Assembly: GCA_022059125.1 (NCBI GenBank)
Contig: JAEUWY010000006.1
Span: forward strand, 496,001-560,000
Source: Corynespora cassiicola
Lineage: Eukaryota; Ascomycota; Dothideomycetes; Pleosporales; Corynesporascaceae
DNA length: 64,000 nucleotides
Direction of reading: 5' to 3'
Shown: piece by piece, positions 35,137 to 47,600 of the stretch
Numbering within the stretch: position 1 is the first letter of the stretch
Layout: each line of letters opens with the position of its first letter
Program-made: the position numbers and the translations under genes
Notes under the pieces: model-generated
Told to the model about the DNA's origin: nothing
Databases searched by the model: none
Seen by the model: only the letters and a program-made list of their open reading frames with translations

Positions 35137-36210
35137 TCAAAGTTCCTTGACGTGGCTCTCCTTCTCCCTCAACTCCTTATTGCCCATGACTGGCCGCCCC
35201 TCGACCGCCTGAGGTCCTCCGATAGCCTTGAACGCATTGTAGAAAATCCATTCTGTCGCATGCTCAACGGGTTCATCAAAGATATACGGCAGGAATGGAA
35301 CCGCAGAAAGACCCAACTGTAATGATCGTCAGCCCATGCCCATGTTTTTGATTATGGAAATGCAACTTACCCCGATAGGACCCCACGTCCTCAAAGTCTT
35401 GTTCTTGACATCCTTCATCGCTTTTCCAGAATAGCGAACGATACTATGAATCATGAAAGCAGGCAGTCCCATGGATGCCACAGACTGGAACACGGCTCGC
35501 TGCGCCATGACCGCGCGGTAGTCCTCAATAGCAGGAACACGCCCAGGAACCAGCTCGCTACCCGTAGCTGGCCCTGGACCGGCCTTGACACCGTCCATAT
35601 CCTTGACCTTGTCTTTTATCACCTTTGCCGCGCCCGCAATCGCTGTAGTAACACCCTCGGACTCTGCCTCCCTTCCTGTATCCAGCTCGGGGTGTAGTAC
35701 ACGCTGATTCCGGCAGTATGCCTTGTATCCCTCATGCGCGACGTCACCAGAAAGATAGAGCCAGGAGACGGCATACGCACCACGGACAAGGTACGGGTGT
35801 GCGACGGGACGGAAGCTCTCGCCAATATCGGAAGTGTAGGCTACATAGCGGTGCGCTGAGAGCATGATAGTACGTATCCGGCTTGCGTAGGCGGCATATC
35901 GGAGTGGGGTCTCGGTCGTATCTTCGCTCCTGTGGGATCATCCAGTCAGTTCATGTTCATTCCATCCCGACTTGAGGTTGCGTGCGAGTACAGTGCTGCC
36001 TGCGGAGCTCTCGGTTGGATCCGAGGGTGGAGGGAGTACTGACTTTCCCTCATACATGGTTTCCCAGAGCTTCTCGTCATTGTCGAGCGTGTCCTGGATG
36101 GACTTGGGGAGCTTCTTGCGCGGCGGAGGGACCGAGAAGTCGGGGCGTGGCTCGCTGCGCTCATGCGGGACATCGTCCAGCTCGGTGGACTTGTTGTCGT
36201 CTTTGCCCAT
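35137..36210 (-). CDS. mitochondrial fission process protein 1 (MTP18/MTFP1)-like
   Basis: Minus strand exons 36210-36044, 35929-35371 and 35316-35137 (introns of 114 and 54 bp) give 301 residues. After a hydrophilic, Pro-rich N-terminal part the conserved MTP18 domain begins with PLRYAAYASRIRT, then RYVAYTSDIGESFRP, YAVSWLYLSGDV, and after intron 2 LGLSAVPFLPYIFDEPVEHATEW. These segments are the family's four membrane-associated parts. The animal protein lies in the mitochondrial inner membrane and promotes fission. A fungal-type insert (about residues 150-200) separates the halves. The first intron uses a less common GTCAGT donor, chosen because it restores the frame. It shares a 388-bp divergent promoter with the ATP synthase subunit gene. 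Confidence 0.9.
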
Positions 36211-36598
36211 GATGGTAGTTCTCCTCCTTTTCCCTCAAAGCCAGAAGCTCAATTGAGATCTCCAAAGAATCCTGAAAACGAATGTGTCCTTATCGCGTGC
36301 GCGAAGCGTAGAGTCAGCAATGAAGAAGCTACCAGACGGCGGCACATGCCTAAGCTGCCCTCGGACGATCGCTTCCATCCTAACGTCACAGCCGTGGCTG
36401 GACCACGCCGCACCGCCACCGTGGCTGAAGGGTCTATGACTAAGCGTCCGTCCGTGCCCTGGGAAACCCGAAAGCTCCTCCGAACCGCTTCAATCTCGAC
36501 CTCCCCCATCAAACGGCCACCCTCGCACCCACCCCAATCCATTGCCCCCCCATCCGCCCCTTCCCGGCCCCGAATCAGACCCCCCACCCACCGTCAAA
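36211..36598. promoter_or_regulatory. bidirectional promoter of two mitochondrial genes
   Basis: 388 bp between the divergent ATGs of the MTP18-like and ATP synthase subunit K genes. The right half is C-rich with CCCACCC/CCCCATCC tracts directly before the ATG at 36599. No TATA box is clear. Confidence 0.5.
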
Positions 36599-37111
36599 AT
36601 GGTTGCTATGTACACGATCGCTGGCCGCCAGGTCGGATCCCACGTCGTACGTTCGCCCCCAACAAACAGCTCCGTCCCCCCGGGCGCGCAAATCTTCAAT
36701 TGCACTCTCCGGGAAGCACGCCCGCGGCCGCGCTTCCGGGTTACAAAACTGCGGGCAGCTTCCGCGCTGCATGGGCAGAGCAATTGATGCGGATGTGGCT
36801 ATTTGAGGAGAACTAGGAAAGCTAATGCGTTTTTTTGTGACAGCTCGCCATGGCAACCCTCGGCGTCACGATTGGCGGCAGCTGGCTCGCGCTCAGCGGC
36901 GGCAAGAAGCCCGAGGACAAGTCGACTCCCCCGATCAACGCGAAGAGCAAGGAGGAGGAGAGCTTCGTCAAGTAAATCTCCCCTCTGCCCCCGAAAGAAA
37001 GACAACAGAAAGACGACCTTCCTCGTCTTGGCTCTCCGATTCGCGGAACACCAGCGCTGACAATGCGGTTGTAGGGACTTCATAAAGAAGGTCGAGGGCG
37101 AGAAGAAATAG
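36599..37111 (+). CDS. ATP19: ATP synthase subunit K, mitochondrial
   Basis: Three exons, 36599-36646, 36844-36971 and 37075-37111, joined by introns of 197 and 103 bp, give only 70 residues, the normal size. The protein begins MVAMYTIAGRQVGSHVLAM, runs into one membrane segment (ATLGVTIGGSWLALSGG) and ends with a charged tail (EEESFVKDFIKKVEGEKK). This matches Atp19/subunit K, a small Fo-associated protein that helps ATP synthase dimerisation at cristae. The exon structure hides it from simple ORF scans because no exon exceeds 130 bp. Introns are long compared with the rest of the window. Confidence 0.92.
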
Positions 37112-37726
37112 ATGCGCACGCGGACGCTTTTGTAATGCGGGTACGATGAGCGGACAATGCCTTTTTTGCTTGCTTGCTGGGAAACGGACCGGGGCATGGT
37201 GCATGCCGAACCAACCCCGGATAGACGGATGTGCGTGTGCGTTAGGGCATGTAAAACTGTAGATACAGCGCCAGAAAATCCCAATTGTACCAACAGCCAT
37301 CACATTATCGGGCACAGCATTCCGCGCCAGCCAGGCAGATCCAGCGGTCTGAACCACTCCACACCATTGAACACGAGAATCGTAACCGAATGCAATGGTA
37401 TCAATTATGTGGTGAAGCCATGCCACCCGCTACTCAGAGATACATATATAACCCAAACCACCCGAGAAGTGACGTGCCATAGCACAGGACCGCCCATCGT
37501 CATCGGCCGAACAATATGCACCCATCGCCAAAACTCCAGGTATCAAGCCATCATAAAATACACAGACCGTAACCCCAACCGTCATGCCCGGGAATCAATC
37601 ATTGTCGTGAAGCCATCCATCTAAGCACACCACGCAGAAGCGCCACTCTCATCAATGAACGCTAATAGAGAAGAAAACATCTACACCCCACAAAACCAAT
37701 GAATGCTACGAACAGAAACGCAGCGC
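37112..37726. other. spacer between convergent ATP19 and CSM1
   Basis: About 615 bp holding the 3' untranslated regions of two convergent genes. Open frames here have no domain. Confidence 0.55.
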
Positions 37727-39423
37727 TTATTCATCTTCCTCCAGGATGATCTTCTTGGACATTGAGTCGACGACCTTGGAGTAGAACTTGGGTGCCTGTG
37801 CGCGGGGGAAAGATATCTCTTCGGTCAAGTAGTCGGGAAGGAGGTCGAGGAGCTCGCGGTCGCGCTGCTCGTTGAGGAGCGGGTTGTACACGAATTCTGT
37901 ATCTTCGTACGAGTCGGTGCCGTCGGCGACGGTGAGGTGGAAGTGTAGGGCTGAAGCCAGAGGTTAGCATATATTTGGCCTGAAACCTGATACTTGAGGG
38001 ATACGTACTTCCGTTACGGCCCGCCTGGAGGCAGTCGTACACTTCCTCATCGTCCTCGTTCTTCTTCATGCCCAACACGACCAAGTTAGTGAGGTCGCTG
38101 TACAGGTCCACTTTTTGTTTCTGGAATTGGGCTTCTTTGGCTGCCTCGGCGGTACCAGGGAGAACGACGCCCGTGGTTCGTGGTTTCACTGCACTGCCAG
38201 GCACAGTCTTGTTTTCAGCCGATGCTGAAGAACGTGCTGCTGCCAATTTGTTGGACAAGGTCTTGTTCTCCGACTGTGCCGAGCTCAGCGAATCTGTGAG
38301 TTTCTTGTTTTCGGCTTCCAGATGCGACTTCTCCTTGCCGAGCTTGGACAGCTCCTTCTTCATTGTTGTGATTTCAGAGGTGCGGGACTGTGCTTCCGCG
38401 AGCTGCTGCTTGAGAGCCTTGATCACGGCGTCTTGGTCTGCATGCGTGATTAGCAATGTTTCTGGTATATCCGATGGATTGATTACCTTTTGCAATCTGA
38501 TCCGTTTTCCTCTTCAACTGGTCAAAGTTGGATTCACGGCCACCCGTTGCCAGGTCTTTCAACGTATCGTACTTTGCCGTCATCGCTTCGAGCTTCTTGG
38601 TGAGATCGCCGACCTTTCGTCGCAATGCGGGATCCCGCTCCGTGTCTGAAGCGCTCCCGGCTCGCCTGGGCCCAGCAGAGGCCTGGCGAGGGGCGCGAGA
38701 ATTGGCTTGGGCTCGGCGGGTAATCTGTCGTGTAGGTGGAGGGATAGTTTCTGGGACCTCTGTTATTTCAATAGATTCCTCAATATCCATAGGCTCTGGC
38801 TCCGGCTCCGGCTCTGCCTGTGTCTCTGGGATGGTCATTGGTTCTGGTTCAAGCTCAGGTTCGGGCGCGCTCTTCTTTGCCCTTGTCTTGGCTGTGGCCT
38901 TCGGCTTGCTCTCCTTCACGGCGGGTTCAATGTCAGCCGCCTTACGCGTACGTCGTGCGGGTGCAGCTGGCTCTTCCTCTTCTGCCTTCTTCGCTTTCGC
39001 AGGCCGGCCTCTTTTTGTTGGCTTCGCTTCGGCAGGCGCGGGGGCTTCGTCTTCGCCGTCGAATTCCTCTACCTCCTCTGTGTCACTAACACTGTTGTCT
39101 GCCTGCTGGCGCTCAGCAAGCGCCTTGCGACCGCCCTTTGGCGCGGTTGTTTTCTTGGTGACTGCCGCGCTCTGCTTCTTAACACCTAGAACGCTTCCAC
39201 CACTCGCTCGACGCGTCGCAGTCCTTCCTTTCGCAGCCGCCTTGGTCATCGGAGCTGCAGCAGCCTTTTGCGCAGCTTTGCCACGCGGTTTGCGCGTGGG
39301 CATCTTGTTTTCCGTGTTGGAGTCGGGGGTGGGGAACACGTTGAGGTCGTCGCGTGCCATTTCGTCCTCGGAGGCGGAGTCGACGGTGAAGGAGATGTTT
39401 GCAGCTGCTCCTCTGGGTGCCAT
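37727..39423 (-). CDS. monopolin complex subunit Csm1/Pcs1
   Basis: Minus strand exons 39423-38487, 38437-38009 and 37950-37727 (introns of 49 and 58 bp) give 529 residues. The N-terminal ~280 residues are low complexity, basic with acidic Glu/Pro runs, as in chromatin proteins. A coiled coil follows (LRRKVGDLTKKLEAM and ALKQQLAEAQSR). The C-terminal globular domain starts at KVDLYSDLTNLVVLGM and ends with DYLTEEISFPRAQAPKFYSKV, the RWD-like Csm1 fold. The protein clamps kinetochores or crosslinks chromatin at centromeres and rDNA. An upstream in-frame ATG at 39594 would add 57 residues; the 39423 start is preferred because conserved sequence begins there. Confidence 0.88.
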
Positions 39424-40726
39424 GGTCGCGCTAATTCTGTCGCGTCGGGCGTCTTGAGTTGGGGGGGGAAAGGGTCGGGTTCGTGCAGATGCGATGGAAA
39501 GTGGGCTGTAAACAAACGAAACCTTGTCGCGCGTGGCCCAAGCGCCGCTGCCCTCGTCACTGCTCGTGCTTGCTGCCACCTCGACATTCGACACTTTTGT
39601 GGCTCTATAACTAGGCGTCCCTCTTTCCGATACAACTACCTAGGTAATTATTACAACCCTTGGATACCCTAACAAGTTCCATCTTATGCAATGGCAAGGA
39701 ATACCACGCATGATGTCGAGACCATTCCCCCCCGCCATATGCCTTCTCCTTTGAGCAAATCACATCATATTCGACACTAAAGTACAAAGCAGCCAAAGGC
39801 ATCAATACACCCCTTTGCCTTTTTATCCGCAACAGATTTCAATGTTGTTCTGCATGTGTCTGGTCTTTATCCCAAAACTGCAATAAAAGAACAGCCTGCA
39901 ATGGTGGCTGTATGCAAGCTGCCTAAGTTGACCCTGATGGCCTCGAGTCATGCTATCATGCAGCATTGTCCGACTTTGCAGCTGACATGCAGACTATAGT
40001 TCACTAAACTACCGTGGTTTTTCCTTTTTCCCTACTCCAAAGACGCTTTATTCTATTGGATACGGCAGACTTGGGGGCAGAAATCTGGAGCTAGCGATCC
40101 TTACAGTACCAAGTACAAGTCTTGCAGCATGATGACCCTCTAGGTAAGACAAAAATCTCAAAGTTCTTGAAGGTTGATTTTGCCCAGGATTGGAATACCG
40201 CCGAAGATCCCCACCGTTGCAGGAAAAAACCCACTCTCATGCTGCGAAGTGCCAGTAAGCGCTATTCGCAGCAATCGTGATGCCAAGTATCCACCCTCAA
40301 GCTACTACAAGGCTTTACGCCCGGTCGCTTGTTCATGTTCCCTTCCGTTGGTAGACGCTTATCAATTTTTGAGCTCCGGCAAGCCAAGGAAGACTTCCCT
40401 GGCCGGCATGGTTAGGCTATGCATCTCCTCCGGGCCAATGGCGGTTGGTCCAAACTAAAAAATGCTCCATCCGGCTGTGGGGTAGCTCCTCCATCTGCTC
40501 CCGACCCACAGCCACAGCCGCGCAACCATCCTTCAATTGACCGATCTCCATTGCCGTGTCTCATAGCGGCAAGGGCGCACGTTTCCGGCCTTTTTGCATC
40601 ATCTATATATTAGCCTTAGCCCAACTCCGACATGGACGCTCCATCTTACCTTTTATCGCTTGCCCGGCTCGTGCGGGGCTGCTTCTGTCATTCGTCCTTT
40701 TACAACGAACATTTAGAAGGCACACC
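39424..40726. other. divergent intergenic region between CSM1 and flavin monooxygenase
   Basis: 1.3 kb with promoters for both flanking genes. No open frame has a domain. A TATATAT run at 40604-40610 lies about 120 bp before the monooxygenase ATG. Confidence 0.5.
40604..40610 (+). promoter_or_regulatory. TATA-like box of the flavin monooxygenase
   Basis: TATATAT about 117 bp before the start codon at 40727. Only sequence and spacing support it. Confidence 0.4.
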
Positions 40727-42972
40727 ATGACAGTGCCAGAGACAAAAGAGTCCAAGTGCGATGTGTGAGTAGCATGCCGGAGCTCCCATACCTTGCTAAT
40801 ATAGCTCAGCCTGATCGTTGGCGCTGGACCGGCTGGGTACGTGACGAAGAAATGATCCGGATTAAGCACTGATTGTTCAAGCCTGATGCTGGCCGCATGG
40901 ATGGCAAGATGTGGCATCAATGCTCGTATAGTTGACAAGCGGAGCACTAAGATCTTCTCTGGCCAGGCCGATGGGCTGCAACTACGGAGTCTGGAGATCT
41001 TCGACAGCTTTGGCTTCAGCGATCGAGCCTGGAAAGAAGCCAACCACATGATCGAGGTAAAAGGCTTGCCTTATTTCTTTACTCGCCAAAAGTCTGCTAA
41101 CAAGGTTTCCCACAGATCTGTATGTGGGTATGTTAGAAATGATTCCTCACTCAAGCCCTGCCTCACAGACACAGAACCCAGACGAAAATGGCAAGTTGCG
41201 GCGTTCCGATCGCGTCCCTGACGTACAACCGGGCCTATCGCGCTTCACCCAAATCGTGCTGCACCAAGGCCGCATCGAGAGATTTTTCCTAGATCACATA
41301 AAGAAGCATTCAAAAGATACACTTCGTGTTGAGCGCGCGGTTCTCCCGGAGACTCTCGACATTGCAGAGGATCTGGTTGGAGACCACTCGCCAGGAACCT
41401 ACCCGATCACGGTCAAGCTTCGACACCTGACTGATGAAGAGGCTACACCAGCTCAGAGCAATGGATCGTCTACACGCGACGGACTCTTCAGGAGCAATCT
41501 GGCCGAAGATGATACCGACGACCTCATCCAGAAGAGCAGAGAAAAAGAGGGAAGCACGGAGATAGTAAAGGCAAAATACATGGTTGGCTGTGACGGTGCC
41601 CACAGCTGGACTAGGCGGCAATTGGGATTTCAGCTCGAGGGCGAACCCACAGACTTCATTTGGGGAGTATTAGGTTCGCGTTCCCCAACATTGACATGCG
41701 CATAGACTAACTGAAGAAGACGTGATCCCCATTACTGATTTTCCGGATATTCGCATGCGTTGCGCCGTACACAGTGCTTCCTCGGGTTCCTTGATGGTTA
41801 TACCTAGAGAGAACAAGCTTGTGCGCTTGTACATCCAGCTCAACGAGATCAAGCCCGACGCGAGCGGACGTGCAGATCGCTCTCAGATCACTCCCAACAC
41901 CATCATCAAGGCTGCGCAAAAGATCATTGCGCCATACAGCCTCACTTACGAATATTGCGATTGGTGGACTGCTTATCAGATTGGACAACGTGTTGGCACC
42001 AACTTTGACTACAACTCGCGAGTATTCCTAGCTGGTGATGCAGTTCATACCCACTCTCCCAAGGCCGGCCAAGGAATGAATGTTTCCATGCAGGATGCAT
42101 TTAACCTAGGCTGGAAGTTGGGACTGGTGGTGAAGGGAATCGCGCAGCCCTCAATTCTCAAGACCTATCAATCCGAGAGACGCCGAGTTGCTCAAGATCT
42201 CATCGAGTTCGACCACAAGTTTTCGCGGCTATTCTCAGGCCGTCCCGCGAAGGATATCATGGATACAGAGGGGGTTAGCATGGCAGACTTCAAGGACGCT
42301 TTCGTCAAAGGTAATCTCTTTGCATCTGGTCTGAGTGTCGACTATGGCACCAGCATGCTCGTCGCGAAGGAAGGAAACACCGCCGAGCAAGGCGACGGTA
42401 CCGACGTATCAGGCTCCTCCAAAACTCATGTCTCCAGCAAACAGGAGCTTGCCATAAATGTCAAACTTGGAATGCGGTTTCCATCGTTCAAGGTGCTCAA
42501 CCAGTCCGACGCCCGGCCATGGCACTTCCAAGAGAGACTTAAGAGCGACGGCCGCTTCCGCATCATCCTCTTTGCCGGCAACGTACTCTCTCCGCAGCAA
42601 AAGTCTCGCCTCGAAGCTTTCTGCGCTGCCTTGTCTACGTCTTCTCTCGTAGCACCGCACCTCTACAAGAATATCGATATTCTTACCTGCCACTCTGCGC
42701 CTCGGGCTGATACGGAGCTACTCAGAGACTTCCCTGAAGTGCTGCATCCGTTCGACAAGACAACAGGATGGGACTACGACAGCGTTTATGTAGACGATGT
42801 GAGCTACCACGAAGGTTTCGGCGACGCATACAAAAATTATGGTGTGGACAAGGAGACGGGGTGCGTTGTCATCACCAGGCCGGACCAATATATCGGCTAT
42901 GTAGGTCCTTTGGATGGCGAGGAGGGCTGGGCTGGCGTCCAAGGGTACTTTAGAGGTGTCCTGGTCAACTAG
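40727..42972 (+). CDS. FAD-dependent phenol 2-monooxygenase-like hydroxylase
   Basis: Six exons (40727-40764, 40810-40836, 40882-41056, 41116-41127, 41175-41673, 41720-42972), including a 27-bp and a 12-bp exon, give 667 residues. The joins rebuild the Rossmann start VLIVGAGPAGLMLA and the segment MIEICMWNPDENG. Other group A flavoprotein motifs are DGAHSWTRRQLGF (DG motif) and FLAGDAVHTHSPKAGQGMN (GD motif). The last ~200 residues form the thioredoxin-like C-terminal domain of phenol hydroxylases (DARPWHFQERL, ...TRPDQYIGYVG). It should hydroxylate a phenolic ring with NADPH and oxygen in the cytosol. The micro-exons rest on frame continuity and GT-AG borders, and transcript support would be useful. 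Confidence 0.9.
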
Positions 42973-43135
42973 ATGGCTTGTTTTCTTCTCTAGGGTTTGA
43001 AGAATGGTTGTTCTCCTCAAGTAAGGCGTAGATTTGTATTTACAAATTATCCAGTCCTCAGACCTACAACTATAAACAAGAAGTCAAATATATACAGTAA
43101 AGCTCGCTCGGTCGTTGACTTTCATCCGTCTCCTT

Positions 43136-44605
43136 CTACTTTCCCACACCCGCGATCCTCAAAACATTGGCAGGCACGTCCTGGACCTTCCAGTGGGACC
43201 AGGTAATGTCGCTCTTGTACTGGCCGAGTCTGTTCAAGGCCTGCTGGCTGGTGATGGGGTTGACAGCCCTGCTATTGCCCGCAAGGCGGTTCCACTCTGG
43301 GATGAATCCCAGCTCGTCGCTAGCGTTGCTCGCATCCGCGACGGTTTGGATGTAGTAGATCTGGCCACCGGCAGTGTAGCTACCCGATGTGATTGCCGTG
43401 TCGACATTCTCAAAGTAGTTACCCTCGAGCAGGGTCCAGGTGTTCTCCGAGATATCAAAAGCATGGCCGCCGATATCCTATCCCACGTCAGCATACTCAT
43501 TCTCCCACAGGCTTGTTTTCTTTTGATTGTTCGGGTATAAGCTTATCTCACCTTGAAGTAGTTGTTCACCGCATGCACGACAATAGCCGAGTCGCTGGTA
43601 CCCAAGTGCGGCGCGCGGCCAGACATATCATGGATATAGTTCCCGGAGATAGTGTACCAGTCCTCCTTTCCGATGAGCAGCATGGACCAATAGTGCTTTC
43701 CGTTGCAGCCCGCGGACCAGGTGGTGCGGCCGTCAAATTCGTTGTCCGAGATAGTAACGCGGCCGGCCTTGCCCCAGCCCGAGACGATCATCTGGCGGCC
43801 GATGAGGGAGAATTTGTTGTTGTCGATCCAGATCATGTCTGTGTCATCCATGGTGATTGCATCACCGCCCCAGACGAATTGGGGGTTGAGTTCCTGGGGC
43901 GAGGGTCAGCCTGCGGGTTCATTTGTCCAAGGCAGCATATCCATCCAACCAATTCTTTTTTTTTACACAGCCAAATCGGGAATTTAAGCCCCAAACCAGA
44001 CAAAGAAAGCCAGAATAGGCCTCAAGATGCGAAAGAGAAGTACATACCGTGAAATGAATGTTCTGCACGATAATGTTCCTCACGCCACCCCGGAACCTGA
44101 GCCCCTTGCCGCGGATCACGCCCCGGTTGCCCACGCCCACGATCGACTTGTTGCTCTTGACATCAATGGGCGTCCGCGGCGCGTTAAAGTACGTGCACTG
44201 CTGCCAGGTGCCGCCGCTGCACGTGTCCCCAATCCAGAGCTGACCGGCCGACGTCCCGCCGGGGCATTTGGTGGTGCGATCGTCGCTGCAGCAATTCGTG
44301 GTTGTGCTTCCGGCGGACTGTCGGAAGTCAAAGGTGCGGTCCAGCATGATGACGCGGGCAGAATTGTCGGTCAGGTAGGCGACGAGTCTAGGGTTGTGGT
44401 TAGACAAAATTCCATCGGGATCGTTTGTTTGTCCATTTTTGGGTATTTGAGTGGAGAGGGAGACGTACTGCTCGTTGGTGGTGGGATATACCGGCGCCGC
44501 TGAACCACCTCCCGTAGTCCCCCGCGCAAACCCAAATGCCGTGCCCTTGACCTGAGCATACACGGGCGCGGCTGCTAGCAGCAGAGAAAAGACCGGGACC
44601 TTCAT
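43136..44605 (-). CDS. pectin lyase (polysaccharide lyase family 1), secreted
   Basis: Minus strand exons 44605-44469, 44387-44048, 43893-43552 and 43477-43136 (introns of 81, 154 and 74 bp) give 386 residues, the normal length. The signal peptide is MKVPVFSLLLAAAPVYA. The parallel beta-helix motifs are in place: VGVGNRGVIRGKGLRFRGG, VWGGDAITMDDTDMIWID, FSLIGRQMIVSGWG, and SGRAPHLG with the catalytic Arg. The N-terminal GFARGTTGGG segment and conserved Cys residues (NCCSDD) match fungal pectin lyases rather than pectate lyases, which need calcium Asp residues. It degrades methylated pectin outside the cell, pointing to life on plant material. It is convergent with the monooxygenase, 163 bp apart. 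Confidence 0.93.
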
Positions 44606-47600
44606 TGTGTAAAGAACCACGAGTAACCGTGCCGATCGTAATAGCAGAACCCAGGGTGCAGCAAATATTACACACACCCCCTCGACGGCCTGGGGAGTTT
44701 ATATACGCATTTGTCTACCCCGGCCTCCCCATAACACTCCCTCATACAGAATGCTGCGGTCTCTCTTTGGGTCATTACTCCGAGCAAGAGTCATGTCCTT
44801 TAATATAAAGACGGCGCGACGTTGGCACTCGCTCCAGCGCCCAGCGCCCGGTCACTGCGTTTCCCATCCCACGAGGTATGGCCCTTTTCCCGAGTTGATC
44901 CACCAATCTCTCGGCAACGAGGGTGCGTAACCCAGGTGGGTGTGGCTAGTGCCCTGGTTTTTTTCCTCCGTCCACCCCGCCGAGGTGGTGTGCGCCGGGT
45001 ACGTGCATGCGCGAAGCTTTTTGGAGAAGGGGTTAGAGAGGGCTAGGCCGATTTCCCGGTTCGGGATAGTGAGTGTCGGGATCCCTTAATTTAAATTGGC
45101 CAAGGCGCTTCAGACGGGCTTTTGGAGGGTGGTTGAGGGGTGTTGCGAGGTTGACGGGTTGCTAGGAAATGTCTTGCATGTGGTAGGGAGGCTGGAGTGG
45201 GCTTTTGGTGGGGGGTTGTAGGTGTTCTGGGATTCCAAACGTAGTTGGAGATGGGGTAGGGTATATGCTTGCACACCTGTGGCCATAGCTATATTGGAAC
45301 AAAATTAGCAACACTTGGTAATGGCTTGCTTCTTTTTATTGATCTATGTTTTTTTGCTTTGTCCTTCATGGGCGGTACATTGCGGAAATCGACGGAGGAA
45401 TATTTTATTAAGGACTGTGCATGAGCGCCTTGCCAAGGATGTAGGTTTCCAGGTAGAACTCTGTGTGATCGCAATACGGAGGTCGCCGAAAATACTCGGA
45501 AAGGCGGCAGACAACATGCGGGGTAGAGCATTTTGGATCATGTATGAGCTGTTGTAGATATCTCAGAAACGGTGGTGGAGTTCGTAAAAATCGCCGTTGA
45601 CTTTACACCGGTCTCCGAACGACGTGCTCGTATGGACTGGCGGATATTAGGATGGCTTCCACAGGTAAGAATGACCAGGGTAAGATGGCAACTAGAACCA
45701 CCGGTTAATGAACGTATGGCGGATTTCATTGCCTTTTTGAATCTCGCCACACTACAACTGTTCTAAATGAAAATTACTCCGAACGGGCCCCTGCTACTTG
45801 AGGCGGGGTAAATCCGCAAGAAAATATGAAGGATGAATGTAGGATAAACCGAGGGAATGTTACAAATGGCACTGATTTGCATATATCGCGGAGGAATTTG
45901 CATACCGATGCTCCGTGACGTGCTGGTTCACTCGGCTAACAGCTGAAGATGATTTTGCTAGCCGGCAATAACATTCAATCTGGTCTATCTGTATATTCGT
46001 ATTTGAAATTGACAAACAAATGCTTTCAGCTAGTTTTATTGGAAGTGCTATTCTCAGAGCATCCCCGAAGGCCTCCAAGGTTCTTTGAATGGTCTTAGTG
46101 ACATTGAAACCAATTCATATCAATAGATCCTCGAAAGGGCAGTATAGGAAAATTCCGGTCGTTTGTTAATGTACTCTTCCCGTAGATTGTCCAAAGATCA
46201 AGAAGGTATTCTGCCCTCTGCCGGCTTAGCTTCTTCCACATAGCATATACGCGTGACTGACACGTTCAGAGTTCCGCAGCCAAGCCAATCACCACATCTT
46301 TTTATAGGTCAAATTCTTTCTCAATACATGCAATAATACTATAATTTTCAATAGTCAGTTCTCTAGTCAAGGGGTAACTGCCGAGCTTGGACACTCCACT
46401 TTCACGATGGACCGAAGTAAGGGCCGAATCGGATGGTTGAGTAATCTTGTTCAATCGATGCATGCTCTATTGAAGTAAGATATAAATATCAGATCAGAGA
46501 GGGTTCCCATTGAAATCTATCTGAAGAAACATGAACGCAATTTCACAGGAAGGGTGTCGGATGCCCAGACCAAATCGGCTGTTCCGTCGAGAGCATCGCG
46601 CGACACGCGGTATAGCACTACCAACAGATTGCAATACTAGTACAAGTTGCAAGATAGCGACATTGAAAGCCACTAGACAAAGCTCAACGAAGAAGTATGC
46701 CTCGTCGGATGCCTGATCTGGCTCGCATCTGGTGCTGCCGACTGTGGATGTTGCGCAGCTTTCCCCGACGTTACCTCTTTTCTATGGCATACAGGGTTCC
46801 GTTAGCTGGCCATAGTGACAACTCCTGCTAAAGCAGCCTGTCGATTACGGGACGCTGATTTCTTAGGGCAATCGAGCTGGCAAGAAGGTGTCCGTTTCAC
46901 CAAGTGCATGATGAGTGGAGGGCAAAGATGGCACATGGAGCTTTGAGGGGCTGTGGACCCAGGAACCAGTGTTTCCCGCGGGCCAACGAAAAGAATCCAG
47001 AACGCCACAGATGATTTTGTGGCCACGTCGGAGATATAGTGGTTTGGCACTCTAATTCAGCCCTATAGGGCGGAGGGCAACAAAAGAAATGACCGCATGA
47101 CATGGGTTGCAGTCATGGTGTGGGAAGACCAGATTGGACGGCCTGCAAGCGTGCAAAGATATCACTTGGATATACCACCACATATGCACCCAGCCGAGGA
47201 GCATGTGTCTCAGTGTCGACTGCATGAAGGGGAGTCACAACAAACCTCGGTTCAGCGGTGGCGTCATGGAGCGCGCATCAACCACGGAACCCACAATCCC
47301 ACAATTAGCTGCATTGGACCCTATGGGTGTAGTAGCAGTGCTGATCGCGGTGTGCTGTTGCGCCATCTGCCATCGGTGCCTTTCCCCGGACAAGTCGTGT
47401 GGAGTCGGAGCGGGGGCCTCGAGAGGCGTTCCCGCCGCCGCCGTGGATGGAAATGCCAAGACTTCCCACTAGGAACGGTTCCGCCGTGCAACGCAGCGAA
47501 ACATCCACCCAGCAACACGACTGTCATGTGCGGCTCGGCAGCGCCGGGGTATGCTGACCCGCGACAAGCTGGGAGTGACGACAACTGGCGCTGACAGGCT

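Noticed and set aside
38528..39457. 309-codon plus-strand open frame rich in Ser, Gly and Ala
   Set aside because: Antisense to the low-complexity N-terminal half of Csm1/Pcs1; the repetitive translation follows from that composition.
47097..47594. 165-codon frame upstream of chitin synthase
   Set aside because: No domain, opposite-strand frames of similar length, and a position within the probable promoter and leader of the chitin synthase.
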